From the NCBI GenBank assembly GCA_021323855.1, contig JAJPKE010000034.1:1-64000 (forward strand): a DNA stretch of 64,000 nucleotides, read 5' to 3'. The translations under genes were made by a program, and so were the position numbers. Origin of the DNA: Chloroflexota bacterium (GTDB lineage: Bacteria > Chloroflexota > Ktedonobacteria > Ktedonobacterales > JADMIN01). The notes under the pieces are model-generated. The model made no database searches. It had not been told where the DNA came from and was given only the letters and a program-made list of their open reading frames with translations. Positions 32,051 through 43,404 of the stretch are shown here, in pieces (within the stretch, counting starts at the first letter, position 1; every line of letters begins with the position of its first letter).

Positions 32051-33688
32051 CTAACTGGTAAAATGGAAGGTATTCAGCGCCGTCTGGAAAACGGTCTGGC
32101 TATCCTGCGCAAAGTTCTCCGGCAGACTGACCAGCACGATGGCGTAGCCCAACTGGCGATGGTGGCAGGCGAGAATCGCCATATGCAGTTTGCCGCCACC
32201 CTTCACCGTGACGAGAAAGTCGCTGCGCAGCCACTGCTCGCCGCCGATTTCCATGCTTGCCGCTGGACTGGTGGTAGGGCTGAAGGTTAGCCCGTTGTTC
32301 GTTCCGCCGCGCATCTCAGCGTTGATGATGTCCTGGCGCGTAATCCCGTTGAATGCGCCGCTCTGTTCGACGATGATATTGGCCGGTGGCGTGTCACGCG
32401 TGAAGCGGTCCACATAGTCATATTGCCCGTTGGAGGGAGTGCTGGTGCTGGCGGCGCTCCATGTCTGCGGGTAATCCAGCACATAGAGCGCGTGGGCGCT
32501 ATCGAACTCCTTGTAGCTTGCGGGCGGGGTTGGCGTGGCTCCCGGCGTATACGTGACGAACGGTGGCGCGTTGTCGGTGCTGGCTGCGCCACGGTTGAGG
32601 CGCGCGAACAACGATGGGCCAAGAAGCACGCCGATGGCAACGGCCACCAGCGCGACGATGCCCAGCACCACCAGCAGCACGGCGCGCCCACGCTTCGGCT
32701 TTGCGGGCTGCTGCTGGCGCGCAACGCTGGCTGGTCCCGCGTAGGCGCGCGCAGGTGGACCGCCCCAGCCCTGGCCCGGCGCATCCCAGCCGCCTGCACC
32801 GCCAGCGCCAGCCACAGGCAAGTCCCACTCGCTCTCAATGGGCGGCTGCGGAGCGGGCATACCTCGCCGGTCGCGCCGGTCCCGATCATACGGATCATAG
32901 GAGTCATAGCCGCGCGCAGGGGCGCCGCCACGCCCCTGATTCTGCCCATAATAGCCGCGCGGGTCGGCGTCACGCCGGTTGCGCTCACTACGCGGGTCAC
33001 GCGGGTCACGCGGATTGTAGCCGCGCGGGTCAGGATATTCGGCGCTATACTCCGCACTATACTCGGCGCTCATCTCTGCGCTGTATTCCGCGCTGTACCC
33101 GGCGCTCATCTCTGCGCTGTACTCAGCGCTCATTTCAGCGCTATATTCCGCGCTTGGCGTCTCATCGTAGTCATTGCGATACGGCTGATAGGGTTGATCC
33201 CGGCGGGCGGAGACAGGCGACGCGCCACGATCACGCGAGCCGCGCCCGGCCTGTGGGTCGTTCCACTGGCCGTTGCCGCTCCCCTGTGATGAGCGATCCC
33301 TGCTACTGGCGCCGCTCCTGCTCTCTCTGCCCTGATTGTCACGCGCAGAACGGGCATCGTTGCGGTCGTCGCGGCGCGAGGCTGGGGTAGAATCGCGGAG
33401 GAATCCTGGGGCGCGTGGGTCCGCCAGCGGATCGCGTCCGCGCGAGGAACCGCTTGCACCGCTCCCGCGCCCACCCCCGCTACGCCGGTCATCCAGGCGG
33501 TCCTGCCGGTCCTGGCGTGGCGGATCATTCCGGCTCCGCGAGGAGCCACGTGGGGGCGCATCGTCGTATGGCGGCCTGCCGCCTGCGCGACCACCCTGTC
33601 GCTCGTCAGCATCAGTGAGGATAGCGCCACACTTCGGGCAGCGTTGCGACCCTGGACGTACCATCGTCCCACATTGATAGCATTGCAT
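32051..33688 (-). CDS. Zinc-ribbon membrane protein with SAEY/SAEM repeats
   Basis: 545 residues. An N-terminal zinc ribbon has Cys3, Cys6, Cys17 and Cys20. About 300 Arg/Asp/Gly/Ser-rich disordered residues follow, with tandem SAEY/SAEM tetrapeptides at about 178-217. One membrane helix (about 335-358; VLLVVLGIVALVAVAIGVLLG) precedes a C-terminal domain of about 170 residues with mixed alpha/beta pattern (YKEFDSAHALYVLDYPQTW at its start). The N-part should be cytoplasmic and the C-part outside. Function unknown. An extended -10 (TGC TATACT, complement of 33809-33817) is a plausible promoter. Confidence 0.82.
   Translation of the reverse strand: MQCYQCGTMVRPGSQRCPKCGAILTDADERQGGRAGGRPPYDDAPPRGSSRSRNDPPRQDRQDRLDDRRSGGGRGSGASGSSRGRDPLADPRAPGFLRDSTPASRRDDRNDARSARDNQGRESRSGASSRDRSSQGSGNGQWNDPQAGRGSRDRGASPVSARRDQPYQPYRNDYDETPSAEYSAEMSAEYSAEMSAGYSAEYSAEMSAEYSAEYSAEYPDPRGYNPRDPRDPRSERNRRDADPRGYYGQNQGRGGAPARGYDSYDPYDRDRRDRRGMPAPQPPIESEWDLPVAGAGGAGGWDAPGQGWGGPPARAYAGPASVARQQQPAKPKRGRAVLLVVLGIVALVAVAIGVLLGPSLFARLNRGAASTDNAPPFVTYTPGATPTPPASYKEFDSAHALYVLDYPQTWSAASTSTPSNGQYDYVDRFTRDTPPANIIVEQSGAFNGITRQDIINAEMRGGTNNGLTFSPTTSPAASMEIGGEQWLRSDFLVTVKGGGKLHMAILACHHRQLGYAIVLVSLPENFAQDSQTVFQTALNTFHFTS
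33038..33157. repeat. Coding tandem repeat, 12-base units
   Basis: About ten 12-base units read on the minus strand as SAEY or SAEM within the zinc-ribbon protein. Codon use varies between units, which suggests the peptide repeat is maintained by selection rather than being a recent slippage product. Confidence 0.8.
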
Positions 33689-34037
33689 CGCGATTCTTCC
33701 TCATATCCAGCCAGAAATGAGCGAGAGCAAAAATGAATAAGGCGGATTCACGCTATCCCAACTGCCAGCGTCGCCAGAGACAGGCCCCCGTATGGTTTTG
33801 TGCCAGCCAGTATAGCATATACATGCTCATTCGCCTGTGAAGTATATCTCAGGAACGATGCCAAGTGGGCGCAAACGCACAGACCATCCCCATCGCTATT
33901 CCCTATGACCACCCCGGCATTATCGGCATTAGGCTATCCTGACTATAGCGCACGGGGGCCAGCGGCGGTATCGGGTTAGCCCAAACGGTCGCATCTATCG
34001 CATCTATTGTGGGCACACTGATATGTCGCTTGCCATA
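33689..34037. other. Intergenic region between two minus-strand genes
   Basis: 349 bases with the extended -10 box for the zinc-ribbon gene at 33809-33817 (complement). I see no ORF, RNA gene or hairpin repeat. Confidence 0.5.
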
Positions 34038-35525
34038 TCAGTGCAACGGATTGTCCTTATAGTAGCCCGCCAGCCACTTACCGGCGGATTTGCTGCTATC
34101 CAGTGTATCACCGGCCCAATTGCTGCTGACTGCCCAATTCGACTGCGCGCTGCGCTGTACGGGATAGTCCGCATACCAGAAGACACCCGCCCACCAGGGC
34201 AACCCTTGAAACGTCTCTAAAAGCGCCTGCATATCGAGAAGCTGTTCCTGCTGGTCGGGCGCGCTGCCGTTGGGCTGGCCGGTGTTGGCGCCCGATGCGC
34301 TTGCATAGCCAGCGGTGGTAAAGATGATCTGGCGCTGAAACTTGCTGGAGATATTTTCCAGGTTGCTGAAGATATTGCCAGCGCCGCCAAGTCCATACGG
34401 CGTTTTGAGGCCATTCCAGGCGTTTTCCAGGTCGGTGACATCCACATCCGAGCCGTTCGCTGTCAGTGGGAACTCGGCGTCTACGCCGATGAAGTCTATC
34501 GCGTCCCACCAGGTGACGCTGGTATATTCGGGCTGTGATGCGCCATTGTTCGGCTGGCCCGCCGTCGAGCTCCAGTCTGCCTCATAGATCAGCTTGCCGC
34601 TGTAGCTGGCGCCGTTCTCTGATTGGTGAGTGGCAAGCGACGAATAGCTAGGCTGGCGAATGGCATGTACCACATGGCGCCACTCGCAGTCGCGCCGGCC
34701 CAGCCCATTGGTGCAGGGTTCGCCGGGGACGCCGTGGTCAATGCCCTGTGGGTCAGCCTTGACGTTGGTGGCCTGCGTATCATAGGCCACCGCCGTCAGA
34801 TCAGAGCCGATGATGAAGTACGGCAGGTGGTTCTGCTGGGACATCTGCGCGTAATGCACGGCGAAATCCGTATAGTTGTCGAACCACTGCCGCTCGGTCT
34901 GTCCCACGTGGATAGTTTTGCCATTGGTCAGACTGGTGGACCCGTTCGACGCAGAATATGCCCAGAACCAGCCAACATACTGTGGGCCTATGCTTGGGCT
35001 GAATTTGTCGTCCTGATAGACCTTCAGTTCCAGAATCGGCACCAATCCAGCTTTTTTGGCGTCGTCTATCGCCTGCTGATAGTCACTGTCGCTGAGCGTG
35101 AATCTATCGCCCTGATCGGTGGAATGCCAGAGCAACGTGCTATCGTCGCGGTACGGCATCTCGGCGACCACCGGAATGATGACGGCGTTCATATGGAAGT
35201 CATGCGCCTCTGACTTCAGGTTTTGCGGCGAGATGGTGCTGGTGTAGCCGCCGCCCGTCATATCGTGAGTCCAGGGGTAGACGAAGCCCTGAAACGTCGC
35301 GGTGGAACCGCCGCCATTGGCCGCGCTGCCATTGGCCTGCGCCTGTAGCCCCGGCGCGAGGAAGAGGATACGCGGCAGCAGCGCCTGCCCCGCCGCCAGC
35401 AGTCCCACCAGAATCGGCACCGTCAGCAGCGCGCCCAGCCGCAGCGCGCGCTTGTTCGGCGGCTGCTGGCCGGGATTCGGCATCGGCGACGTACCAGGAA
35501 TCAGCGGCGATGGTGTCAGCGGCAT
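34038..35525 (-). CDS. GH113-like protein with both catalytic glutamates replaced
   Basis: 495 residues. A Pro-rich cytoplasmic start, one membrane helix (about 28-55) and a TIM-barrel domain resembling glycoside hydrolase family 113. The strand-end segments are FHMNAVIIPVVAEM, AGLVPILELKVY, PYFIIGSDLTAV, DFIGVDAEFPL and RQIIFTTAGYAS. Family enzymes have Glu in the IGxEL and FTExGY positions; here they are Asp242 and Thr404. It may be a sugar-binding pseudoenzyme anchored outside the membrane, or a divergent hydrolase using other residues. Family placement is moderately sure. Confidence 0.7.
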   Translation of the reverse strand: MPLTPSPLIPGTSPMPNPGQQPPNKRALRLGALLTVPILVGLLAAGQALLPRILFLAPGLQAQANGSAANGGGSTATFQGFVYPWTHDMTGGGYTSTISPQNLKSEAHDFHMNAVIIPVVAEMPYRDDSTLLWHSTDQGDRFTLSDSDYQQAIDDAKKAGLVPILELKVYQDDKFSPSIGPQYVGWFWAYSASNGSTSLTNGKTIHVGQTERQWFDNYTDFAVHYAQMSQQNHLPYFIIGSDLTAVAYDTQATNVKADPQGIDHGVPGEPCTNGLGRRDCEWRHVVHAIRQPSYSSLATHQSENGASYSGKLIYEADWSSTAGQPNNGASQPEYTSVTWWDAIDFIGVDAEFPLTANGSDVDVTDLENAWNGLKTPYGLGGAGNIFSNLENISSKFQRQIIFTTAGYASASGANTGQPNGSAPDQQEQLLDMQALLETFQGLPWWAGVFWYADYPVQRSAQSNWAVSSNWAGDTLDSSKSAGKWLAGYYKDNPLH

Positions 35526-35551
35526 GCAGTTGTATCCTCCACCGATCTAAT

Positions 35552-36532
35552 CTACATGGGAAAGGCAAGGCGGCGATATTTGTCGGCGCTTTCGTACCAG
35601 GCTTCTTCGGAAAGGCCGAGCTTTTCGCGCAGGTCTTCCAGCGAAACGCCTGCCCGCAATTGCTGGACGGCGTAGATGTCGCGCAGTAACTGAAGCGTGA
35701 CCCGCTTCTCGATGCGCGCGCGTTTCACCGCCGAGGCCAGCACATAGTTCAGATTGCGGTCGGTACACTCAAAGACATACTCGCGCGGGCGGTAACGTTG
35801 CAGATAGCGTTCGTAGACGCCCACCCACGCAGCGGGAAGCTCCATGCGCCGTTCGCGGCGGCGCTTCGCCTGCCCCGGAAAATGCACCTCGATGGCCGGA
35901 TGTTCAGGGTCCGCGACATCCACATGTTGCAGCCGCAGCCCCATCACTTCCTCTTTTTTCAGCCCTGTTGCCAGCAGCAGCATCACCAGCAGGTGACAGC
36001 GCACATCTTCAGACGCCGCCTGTTCCAGTCGCTGCACCTCGTCATCGAAAAGCAGTTCCGGCAACGGCGGCGTCGGACGCGAGAGCGCGATATTCGCCGC
36101 TGGGTCGCTACGCACCAATCCCTCACCGGCCAGCCAGGCGCAGAAGTTCTTGAGGAACGTCAGCCGCCGTGCCATCGTCTTGGGGGCGGGCTTCGCGCCA
36201 CGGTCCCACTTGAGATGGTCCAGCCAGTTCGTCAGGTCGGCGCGGGTCAGGCGGCGCACCTCGGTCGCGCCGCCGGTGAACTCGGTGAACATCCGCAAAT
36301 CCGAGAGGAAGCAGGTGATCGTATAGGCCGAGTGATCGGTGCGCCGCAGATACTCCGCGTAGGGCAGTGCGCAGGCGCTCAGCGTCGCGTCCGCCGTCAG
36401 CGCCGGAATCTGCGCGACCGGTGGCGTTTCGCGCGCCGGATGCGTGGCCTGTGTCTCCGTCTCCGGGAGGAACAGACCGGGCTGCTCGACAAACTCGTGC
36501 TGTGTTCCGCGCATCTGCTGCGATTGTGGCAT
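35552..36532 (-). CDS. Tyrosine-recombinase-like protein with degenerate active site
   Basis: A 326-residue protein with a SAM-like N-terminal core-binding domain (about 55-145) and a C-terminal recombinase fold. Aligned by eye to XerD, the first Arg is Lys192 (ATGLKKEEV), the His of HxLR is Gln281, Arg284 is kept, the second His is Leu307, and Tyr313 or Tyr319 may be the nucleophile. Such loss suggests a DNA-binding rather than recombining role. ATG 36532 follows GAGGCGG; the longer frame to 36598 lacks an SD. No att-like repeats or cargo genes flank it. Confidence 0.75.
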   Translation of the reverse strand: MPQSQQMRGTQHEFVEQPGLFLPETETQATHPARETPPVAQIPALTADATLSACALPYAEYLRRTDHSAYTITCFLSDLRMFTEFTGGATEVRRLTRADLTNWLDHLKWDRGAKPAPKTMARRLTFLKNFCAWLAGEGLVRSDPAANIALSRPTPPLPELLFDDEVQRLEQAASEDVRCHLLVMLLLATGLKKEEVMGLRLQHVDVADPEHPAIEVHFPGQAKRRRERRMELPAAWVGVYERYLQRYRPREYVFECTDRNLNYVLASAVKRARIEKRVTLQLLRDIYAVQQLRAGVSLEDLREKLGLSEEAWYESADKYRRLAFPM

Positions 36533-36726
36533 GGGCCGCCTCACTTCACATGGAGCCGCGCCTGCATCGAAGCGAGATTGACATATCGGCCCTCCCAAAC
36601 GGGCCAGACCTATCAGCCGCTCCCCGCCGCCATCTCCAAGTATCGGTTATCCTGTAGTGGTTGGCAAGCAACATGGGACATGGGTACGTTATATAGTAGC
36701 ACGTATGTTCGTGTCCAATAGTGTCT

Positions 36727-36775
36727 ATGCCCCCACCCCCGGCCCCTCCCCCGCCAGCGAGAGAGGGGAGCGCAG
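36727..36775. repeat. GC-rich hairpin repeat, copy 6
   Basis: GCCCCCACCCCCGGCCCC followed by GAGAGAGGGGAGCGCAG, upstream of the tex gene. Confidence 0.75.
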
Positions 36776-36823
36776 ATGACCAGGGGTGAGGATGCTGCTA
36801 TATCTCAATAGAGGAGAGTGCGC

Positions 36824-39151
<2,328 letters not shown>

Positions 39152-39155
39152 TGAA

Positions 39156-39186
39156 AAAGAGGAGGATATTGTATATCCTCCTCTTT
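39156..39186. terminator. Bidirectional terminator between tex and the surface-protein gene
   Basis: AAAGAGGAGGATA (39156-39168) and TATCCTCCTCTTT (39174-39186) pair perfectly over 13 bases with a TTGTA loop, and the arms end in A- and T-rich runs on both strands. Confidence 0.9.
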
Positions 39187-39206
39187 GCCAACCAGATAGT
39201 CACGCT

Positions 39207-40721
39207 CTACTCGATGGTGTCACCGTTTGGTGGAGTAGTCTGCTCAGGTATGTCCCCTGATGGAAGAACTGGAATGGTCGCGTCTTGCGGTATAGCACCG
39301 GCTTTTGCCTGTATGATTCGTCGTCGCCAGATAACGAGGCCAGTAGCCCCACCTGCCAGTAGCAACACGATCAGAATGCCGACCACCAAGAGTACCCAAG
39401 CGTTGCTACTCGTCGTCCGGCTGGCCGGATTGGTTGCGCTCGTAACCGTCGGGGTGGCGCTCACCAGCGTTGTCGTTGCCGTTGCTGTAACGCTTGCGGT
39501 TGCCGTCGCTGTTCCGGTAGCTTTCGCTGTGCTGCCAACCGTCGCCTGTGGAGCGCCTGTGCCGCTGGGAATGGGAGGATTGGTCAGCGGGAAGGTGAAT
39601 GATTTGTTGGTGTAGTATTGGTCCCCTGTATAGTTGACGAAAATCGTCGTGATGCCCTGGAGGGGAGGTATTGTGTCGAAATGCAAGGAGAGTATACCGT
39701 TGGTCAGGTTGTAATAATTGGTGTAATATTGCCCCATTGTAAACTGAACCTGACCAGTTGGCGCTGGTAAACCGTTGGCAGGATGCAGCACAAGATAGAA
39801 ATCGGCTGGTTGTCCAGCGACGAGCGTTGTTGGGTTGGTGTAGAGTTGTGCGGCAAGCGCTTTCTTTTCGCTAATCACGACAGGCGAATTCGTAATGGTT
39901 ATTGATTCTGGTAGGAAAAGCGACGTGCCGCTGAATGTACAACTGAGCGTGTAGGTGCCGATGGTTGTTGGTAGCTGCACCATCACATCATCATTGGCAT
40001 CGGGCGCCAAATTGGAATAGGAAATGGTAGTTGGCCCTCTCAAAGTGACGCCATAAGTTGCGTTCTTCCAGTCTACAGGAGCTAGAGGAGGATATTCAGT
40101 ATATTCGTATGACATCGCAACCGTCACGGTTTGTCCCTGACTGAACTGCGTTTGATAATTGATCCCGCAGACAAAATTTATTGGTGCCCGCTGGATGGCG
40201 AAGGCGATAGGTGCGCTGTAAATGGTGGTGTTGGTGGGCGCGTCTGTAAAGCTGGCTGTAGCAGTGCGCTGCCCCGCCCGTATCGTGAAACCTCTTGTAT
40301 ACACGGTTGTCGTGAATGTGATGTTGTCAGTAGAGTCTAACGTGCCGCCAAACGTTTCGCCGGAATCCATCTTGACTTGCGCGGTTCTAAAGAGATTGAG
40401 GTGCTGTGCGACAGCAAAAACCAGCGTCACCGTGAACGTTGGCGTGGGTGATTGCCCATAGACAAAGGTATCACCAGCATTATCAAGCGTCAGCGTGAGC
40501 GTTCCAATACTGGTAGAAGCGCTGGTGCTTATGGGACTTGCGCTCTTGGTACTCTTAGCGTTGTGCGCGGGTTGACTGGCCTTCGACTGAATGGCGGCAT
40601 AGGCGTGTGCAGGAGCCGCGTGAATGAGCGCAATACTCTGCGCGCCAAGCAATAACAGCACCATGAGGACATAGCCCCATGCGCCCCATCTGAATGATTT
40701 CTCCAACGGAAGTATCCTCAT
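39207..40721 (-). CDS. Surface protein with Ig-like repeats and C-terminal anchor
   Basis: About 504 residues. A signal or anchor helix near the start (GYVLMVLLLLGAQSIALIHA) is followed by beta-rich Ig-like modules (TLTLDNAGDTFVYGQSPTP, VVISEKKALAAQLYTNPT, TGQVQFTMGQYY). A Thr/Ala-rich stalk (about 420-460) precedes a C-terminal membrane helix (WVLLVVGILIVLLLAGGATG) and a basic cytoplasmic tail. It is an extracellular protein of unknown ligand. ATG 40721 has only a poor SD; the frame extends to 40757. The local sequence is AT-richer than the neighbours, which may hint at different ancestry. Confidence 0.78.
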   Translation of the reverse strand: MRILPLEKSFRWGAWGYVLMVLLLLGAQSIALIHAAPAHAYAAIQSKASQPAHNAKSTKSASPISTSASTSIGTLTLTLDNAGDTFVYGQSPTPTFTVTLVFAVAQHLNLFRTAQVKMDSGETFGGTLDSTDNITFTTTVYTRGFTIRAGQRTATASFTDAPTNTTIYSAPIAFAIQRAPINFVCGINYQTQFSQGQTVTVAMSYEYTEYPPLAPVDWKNATYGVTLRGPTTISYSNLAPDANDDVMVQLPTTIGTYTLSCTFSGTSLFLPESITITNSPVVISEKKALAAQLYTNPTTLVAGQPADFYLVLHPANGLPAPTGQVQFTMGQYYTNYYNLTNGILSLHFDTIPPLQGITTIFVNYTGDQYYTNKSFTFPLTNPPIPSGTGAPQATVGSTAKATGTATATASVTATATTTLVSATPTVTSATNPASRTTSSNAWVLLVVGILIVLLLAGGATGLVIWRRRIIQAKAGAIPQDATIPVLPSGDIPEQTTPPNGDTIE

Positions 40722-40935
40722 CGTTGTTGCTTTCGCGATGATTCCAAACAATTCCAATCAGCCAGACATTTGGCTGTGTTTTCAGCATAGCAACCTTGTC
40801 AACCCCTATTGTGCCTATTTCTCGCACCATAAAAATACTGAGCTAATAGGGCTTGTATCCTTGATGGCTCTTTGGTACACTGACGAGCGTGTCAAGCATG
40901 TCATTGGTGTTGCGGTTATCAGGGGGAGGGGCACG

Positions 40936-42390
40936 TTGGAAGGGTCGGTCATCAAGCGCAAGATCAATATCCTGTTGCTGGCGATTCCGCTGGTGTTGTT
41001 TCGCGGACCGCTGAGGCAATTCCTGGAGACGCGCCTGGGCCTGGAAATAAATGACGATGTATTTCTGATTATCGTCTTTGCGCTTTCGGCGCTCTCGCTG
41101 ATTCCGCTGGCAGGCTTCGTCGAGAGCGCCGTCGAAGAACTGGCAGAGTTGCTTGGCCCGTTCGTTGGCGGTCTGCTGCATACGACATTCGGCAACGTGG
41201 CGGAGCTGACGATTGCGCTGGCGGTGCTGTTCTCCTTTAACGGCACCGGCGGCGTGGAGATCGTGGAAGGCTCGATTGCTGGCGTCATCATCCGCAATTC
41301 GCTGCTGTTCCTCGGCCTCTCTACGCTGCTCGGCTGTTTCCGCAACGGCCACATGAAGTTCGATGCTGAGAACGCGAGCGAATACTCGACGGTCTTCGCG
41401 CTGGCAGTGATTGGCCTCTGCATTCCGACGATTGTGACGCTGCTGCCGATCAACTCGCTGGTGGGAGCGCACGGCGAGAGTCTTAGCTTACCCGATAATA
41501 TTCCGGTCACCGGCTTTCTGGCGGTGGTGCTGATGCTGAGCTATCTGGCGTATATTGGGTTCGCGGTGTTCCGGCTGGGCGAGGGCTATAACCTCGTGGA
41601 GAAGCGCCAGCAGAAACGCGCTGAACGCCTGAAGCGCCGTCAGCAAAAGCGCAAGCCGTTCCTGGAGCAACTCGAAGCGTTGGAGCAGCCATTCCCCATC
41701 GCAGCGCAGCCGGATACCGGCGCGCTCTTCGCGGAGGAACGCGCCTCGGCGGAAGAGCGCCTGCACGAAGGCGTGGTGCCTACATCAGCAGCATCGGCGG
41801 CGCCAGCCAAAGAGCAGGCACGCCACGCCTATGCGCGCGGCGGTTTGATCGAGGTGAAGCGGCGCAAACGCGAGGCGAGCGGTGCGCGCGGCCTGTTCCA
41901 TGATCGTCCGGTGCTGCGTGGGCTGGTGGCAGTGGTAGTGCTGGCGGTGGCGACTGCTGGCGTCGCCTCGATGTCCGAAGGCTTTGCAGGGTCCGTCGAG
42001 GAGTTGATTAAACTCAACGGCGCGCTGCATGATTATGAGTTCTTCCTCGGCCTGATTCTCATTCCGCTCCTGGCTGGTGTGGTGGAACTCTATGGCTCGG
42101 TGGGCGCAGCGCGCGAGAACCGCATGGAAATTACGATGGCGGTGACGGCGGGCGCTTCAATTCAGATGATTCTGCTGGTGGTGCCGGTGCTGGTGCTGGT
42201 TGGCCTCTTCACCGGGCATCCCATTGGCCTGGTGTTCCAGCCCATCGAGGTAATTATTTTCGGCGCGGCAACGTTTGTCTTCATGCTGCTCAGTCGTGAT
42301 GGAGAATCCACCTGGCTGGAAGGCGTGCAGCTTTGCTCATTCTGGGCGCTGGTAGCCGTCGTCGCGCTCTTCATCCATCCAGGCGGGTAG
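40936..42390 (+). CDS. Ca2+/H+ antiporter (CaCA family)
   Basis: 484 residues, two repeats of about five to six membrane helices. Each carries the CaCA alpha motif: FVESAVEELAELLGPFVGGLLHTTFGNVAELTIAL in the first, and AGVVELYGSVGAARENRMEI in the second, with the acidic residues that bind calcium. A long charged cytoplasmic loop (about 200-290) rich in Arg/Lys/Gln lies between them. I chose TTG 40936 because AGGGGGAGGGG ends six bases upstream; the frame extends to 40738 without another SD. The protein exports Ca2+ using the proton gradient. TAG stop is followed at once by a hairpin repeat. Confidence 0.88.
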   Translation: MEGSVIKRKINILLLAIPLVLFRGPLRQFLETRLGLEINDDVFLIIVFALSALSLIPLAGFVESAVEELAELLGPFVGGLLHTTFGNVAELTIALAVLFSFNGTGGVEIVEGSIAGVIIRNSLLFLGLSTLLGCFRNGHMKFDAENASEYSTVFALAVIGLCIPTIVTLLPINSLVGAHGESLSLPDNIPVTGFLAVVLMLSYLAYIGFAVFRLGEGYNLVEKRQQKRAERLKRRQQKRKPFLEQLEALEQPFPIAAQPDTGALFAEERASAEERLHEGVVPTSAASAAPAKEQARHAYARGGLIEVKRRKREASGARGLFHDRPVLRGLVAVVVLAVATAGVASMSEGFAGSVEELIKLNGALHDYEFFLGLILIPLLAGVVELYGSVGAARENRMEITMAVTAGASIQMILLVVPVLVLVGLFTGHPIGLVFQPIEVIIFGAATFVFMLLSRDGESTWLEGVQLCSFWALVAVVALFIHPGG

Positions 42391-42505
42391 CCCCCACCCC
42401 CGGCCCCTCCGCTGCGCTCACCCGCCGCCTCCGCAAACCTATAGTTTGCTTCTCGTCCTGCGGACGAGCGGCGGCGGTCCCCGTGCGCGGGAGAGGGGAG
42501 CGCAG
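42389..42505. repeat. Composite GC-rich hairpin repeat, copy 7
   Basis: Left arm GCCCCCACCCCCGGCCCC starts right at the TAG stop of the antiporter gene. The right arm GCGCGGGAGAGGGGAGCG lies near 42484. Between them are inserted two small hairpins: GCAAAC/GTTTGC and CTCGTCC/GGACGAG. Confidence 0.75.
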
Positions 42506-42858
42506 AGCGGCGGGCAAACGGGTGTGGCGAGGGGCAAGGGGTTTTGTCTGGGCGAAGGGGTGGACGGCGGTTGAAACCGCGCCTGGATGGCTTTCAGCCG
42601 CAAAACCCGCCTGCGCGGGTTCGGAGCAAACGATGTCTGCACCCCTCCTCCCCTGCGCCGGTTTGCCTACCAGCGCCCGCGCTCCCCTCTCCTTGCGGGA
42701 GAGGGGCCGGGGGTGAGGTCTCTGCTCCCCTCTCCCGCGCACGGGGGAGGGGCCAGGGGTGAGGTCTCTGCTCCCCTCTCCCGCGCACGGGGGAGGGGCC
42801 AGGGGTGAGGTCTCTGCTCCCCTCTCCCGCGCACGGGGGAGGGGCCAGGGGTGGGGGC
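42391..42858. other. Repeat-filled intergenic region
   Basis: 468 bases made up mostly of hairpin repeats: the composite copy (42389-42505), a unique stretch (about 42506-42679) and three or four units at 42680-42858. Short ORFs here are products of the repeats and are not annotated. Confidence 0.75.
42680..42858. repeat. Tandem array of GC-rich hairpin units (46-bp period)
   Basis: After a partial unit at 42680-42714, three units begin at 42715, 42761 and 42807. Each has GAGGTCTCTG followed by CTCCCCTCTCCCGCGCACGG and GGGAGGGGCCAGGGGT, an exact 46-base period. The array ends at the stop codon of the next gene. Confidence 0.9.
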
Positions 42859-43218
42859 CTATTCGCCAGATTCATCCGCTACGCCACCCAGGCGCGAGAG
42901 GCCGAGTCGCGCGCGGTCGTCGTCGGTGGCGCGGTTTTCGATGAGCGCGTCGAGCGCGGCGGGCAACGCGGCATCGTCTTTATGGGAGGCAGCGGGGCCG
43001 TTCTGCGTAATCCAGGCCAGCAATTCATGTCGCCCCTTGAAGCTGCTGCTCACCTCTTCGAGCGCGAAACTGCCAGGTAGCTTATATTCTCCCGAAGCCG
43101 CCGCCTCTTGCTCTTCTTCGGACCATTCGCGTGCCTCGGTCGCCAGCACCGCCAATACTTCATCCATCGCCGCACGCCATCCACGGAGAAAGGCTTCTCG
43201 CTCCTGCTGTGTGGCCAT
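42859..43218 (-). CDS. Small acidic hypothetical protein
   Basis: 119 residues, predicted mostly helical, Glu/Asp/Ala-rich (MATQQEREAFLRGWRAAMDEVL at the start). I do not recognise the family. ATG 43218 follows AAGGGGG by five bases. Its TAG stop directly abuts the 46-bp repeat array. Confidence 0.65.
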   Translation of the reverse strand: MATQQEREAFLRGWRAAMDEVLAVLATEAREWSEEEQEAAASGEYKLPGSFALEEVSSSFKGRHELLAWITQNGPAASHKDDAALPAALDALIENRATDDDRARLGLSRLGGVADESGE

Positions 43219-43404
43219 TGTATCCCCCTTATGTGTCTGGTGTTCACCGGCGGGGGCGAACGCATCCCCGCCAGCATCGCAACGAATTAGTAGGTATGCT
43301 CTCTGACTATCTGGGTATCAGAGTCGCGCTTTCGCGCATGCTCAGCGTAGCAGATAGCGCGCCATCACTGCAAGCCTTGCCTACTCTGCCTACTCTGCCT
43401 ACTC

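Noticed and set aside
40853..40881. TTGTAT-17-TACACT as promoter for the Ca2+/H+ antiporter
   Set aside because: Too far from consensus at -35 to claim, although spacing is correct.
42680..42858. Tandem repeats as a CRISPR array
   Set aside because: Units adjoin without variable spacers and no cas genes are present.
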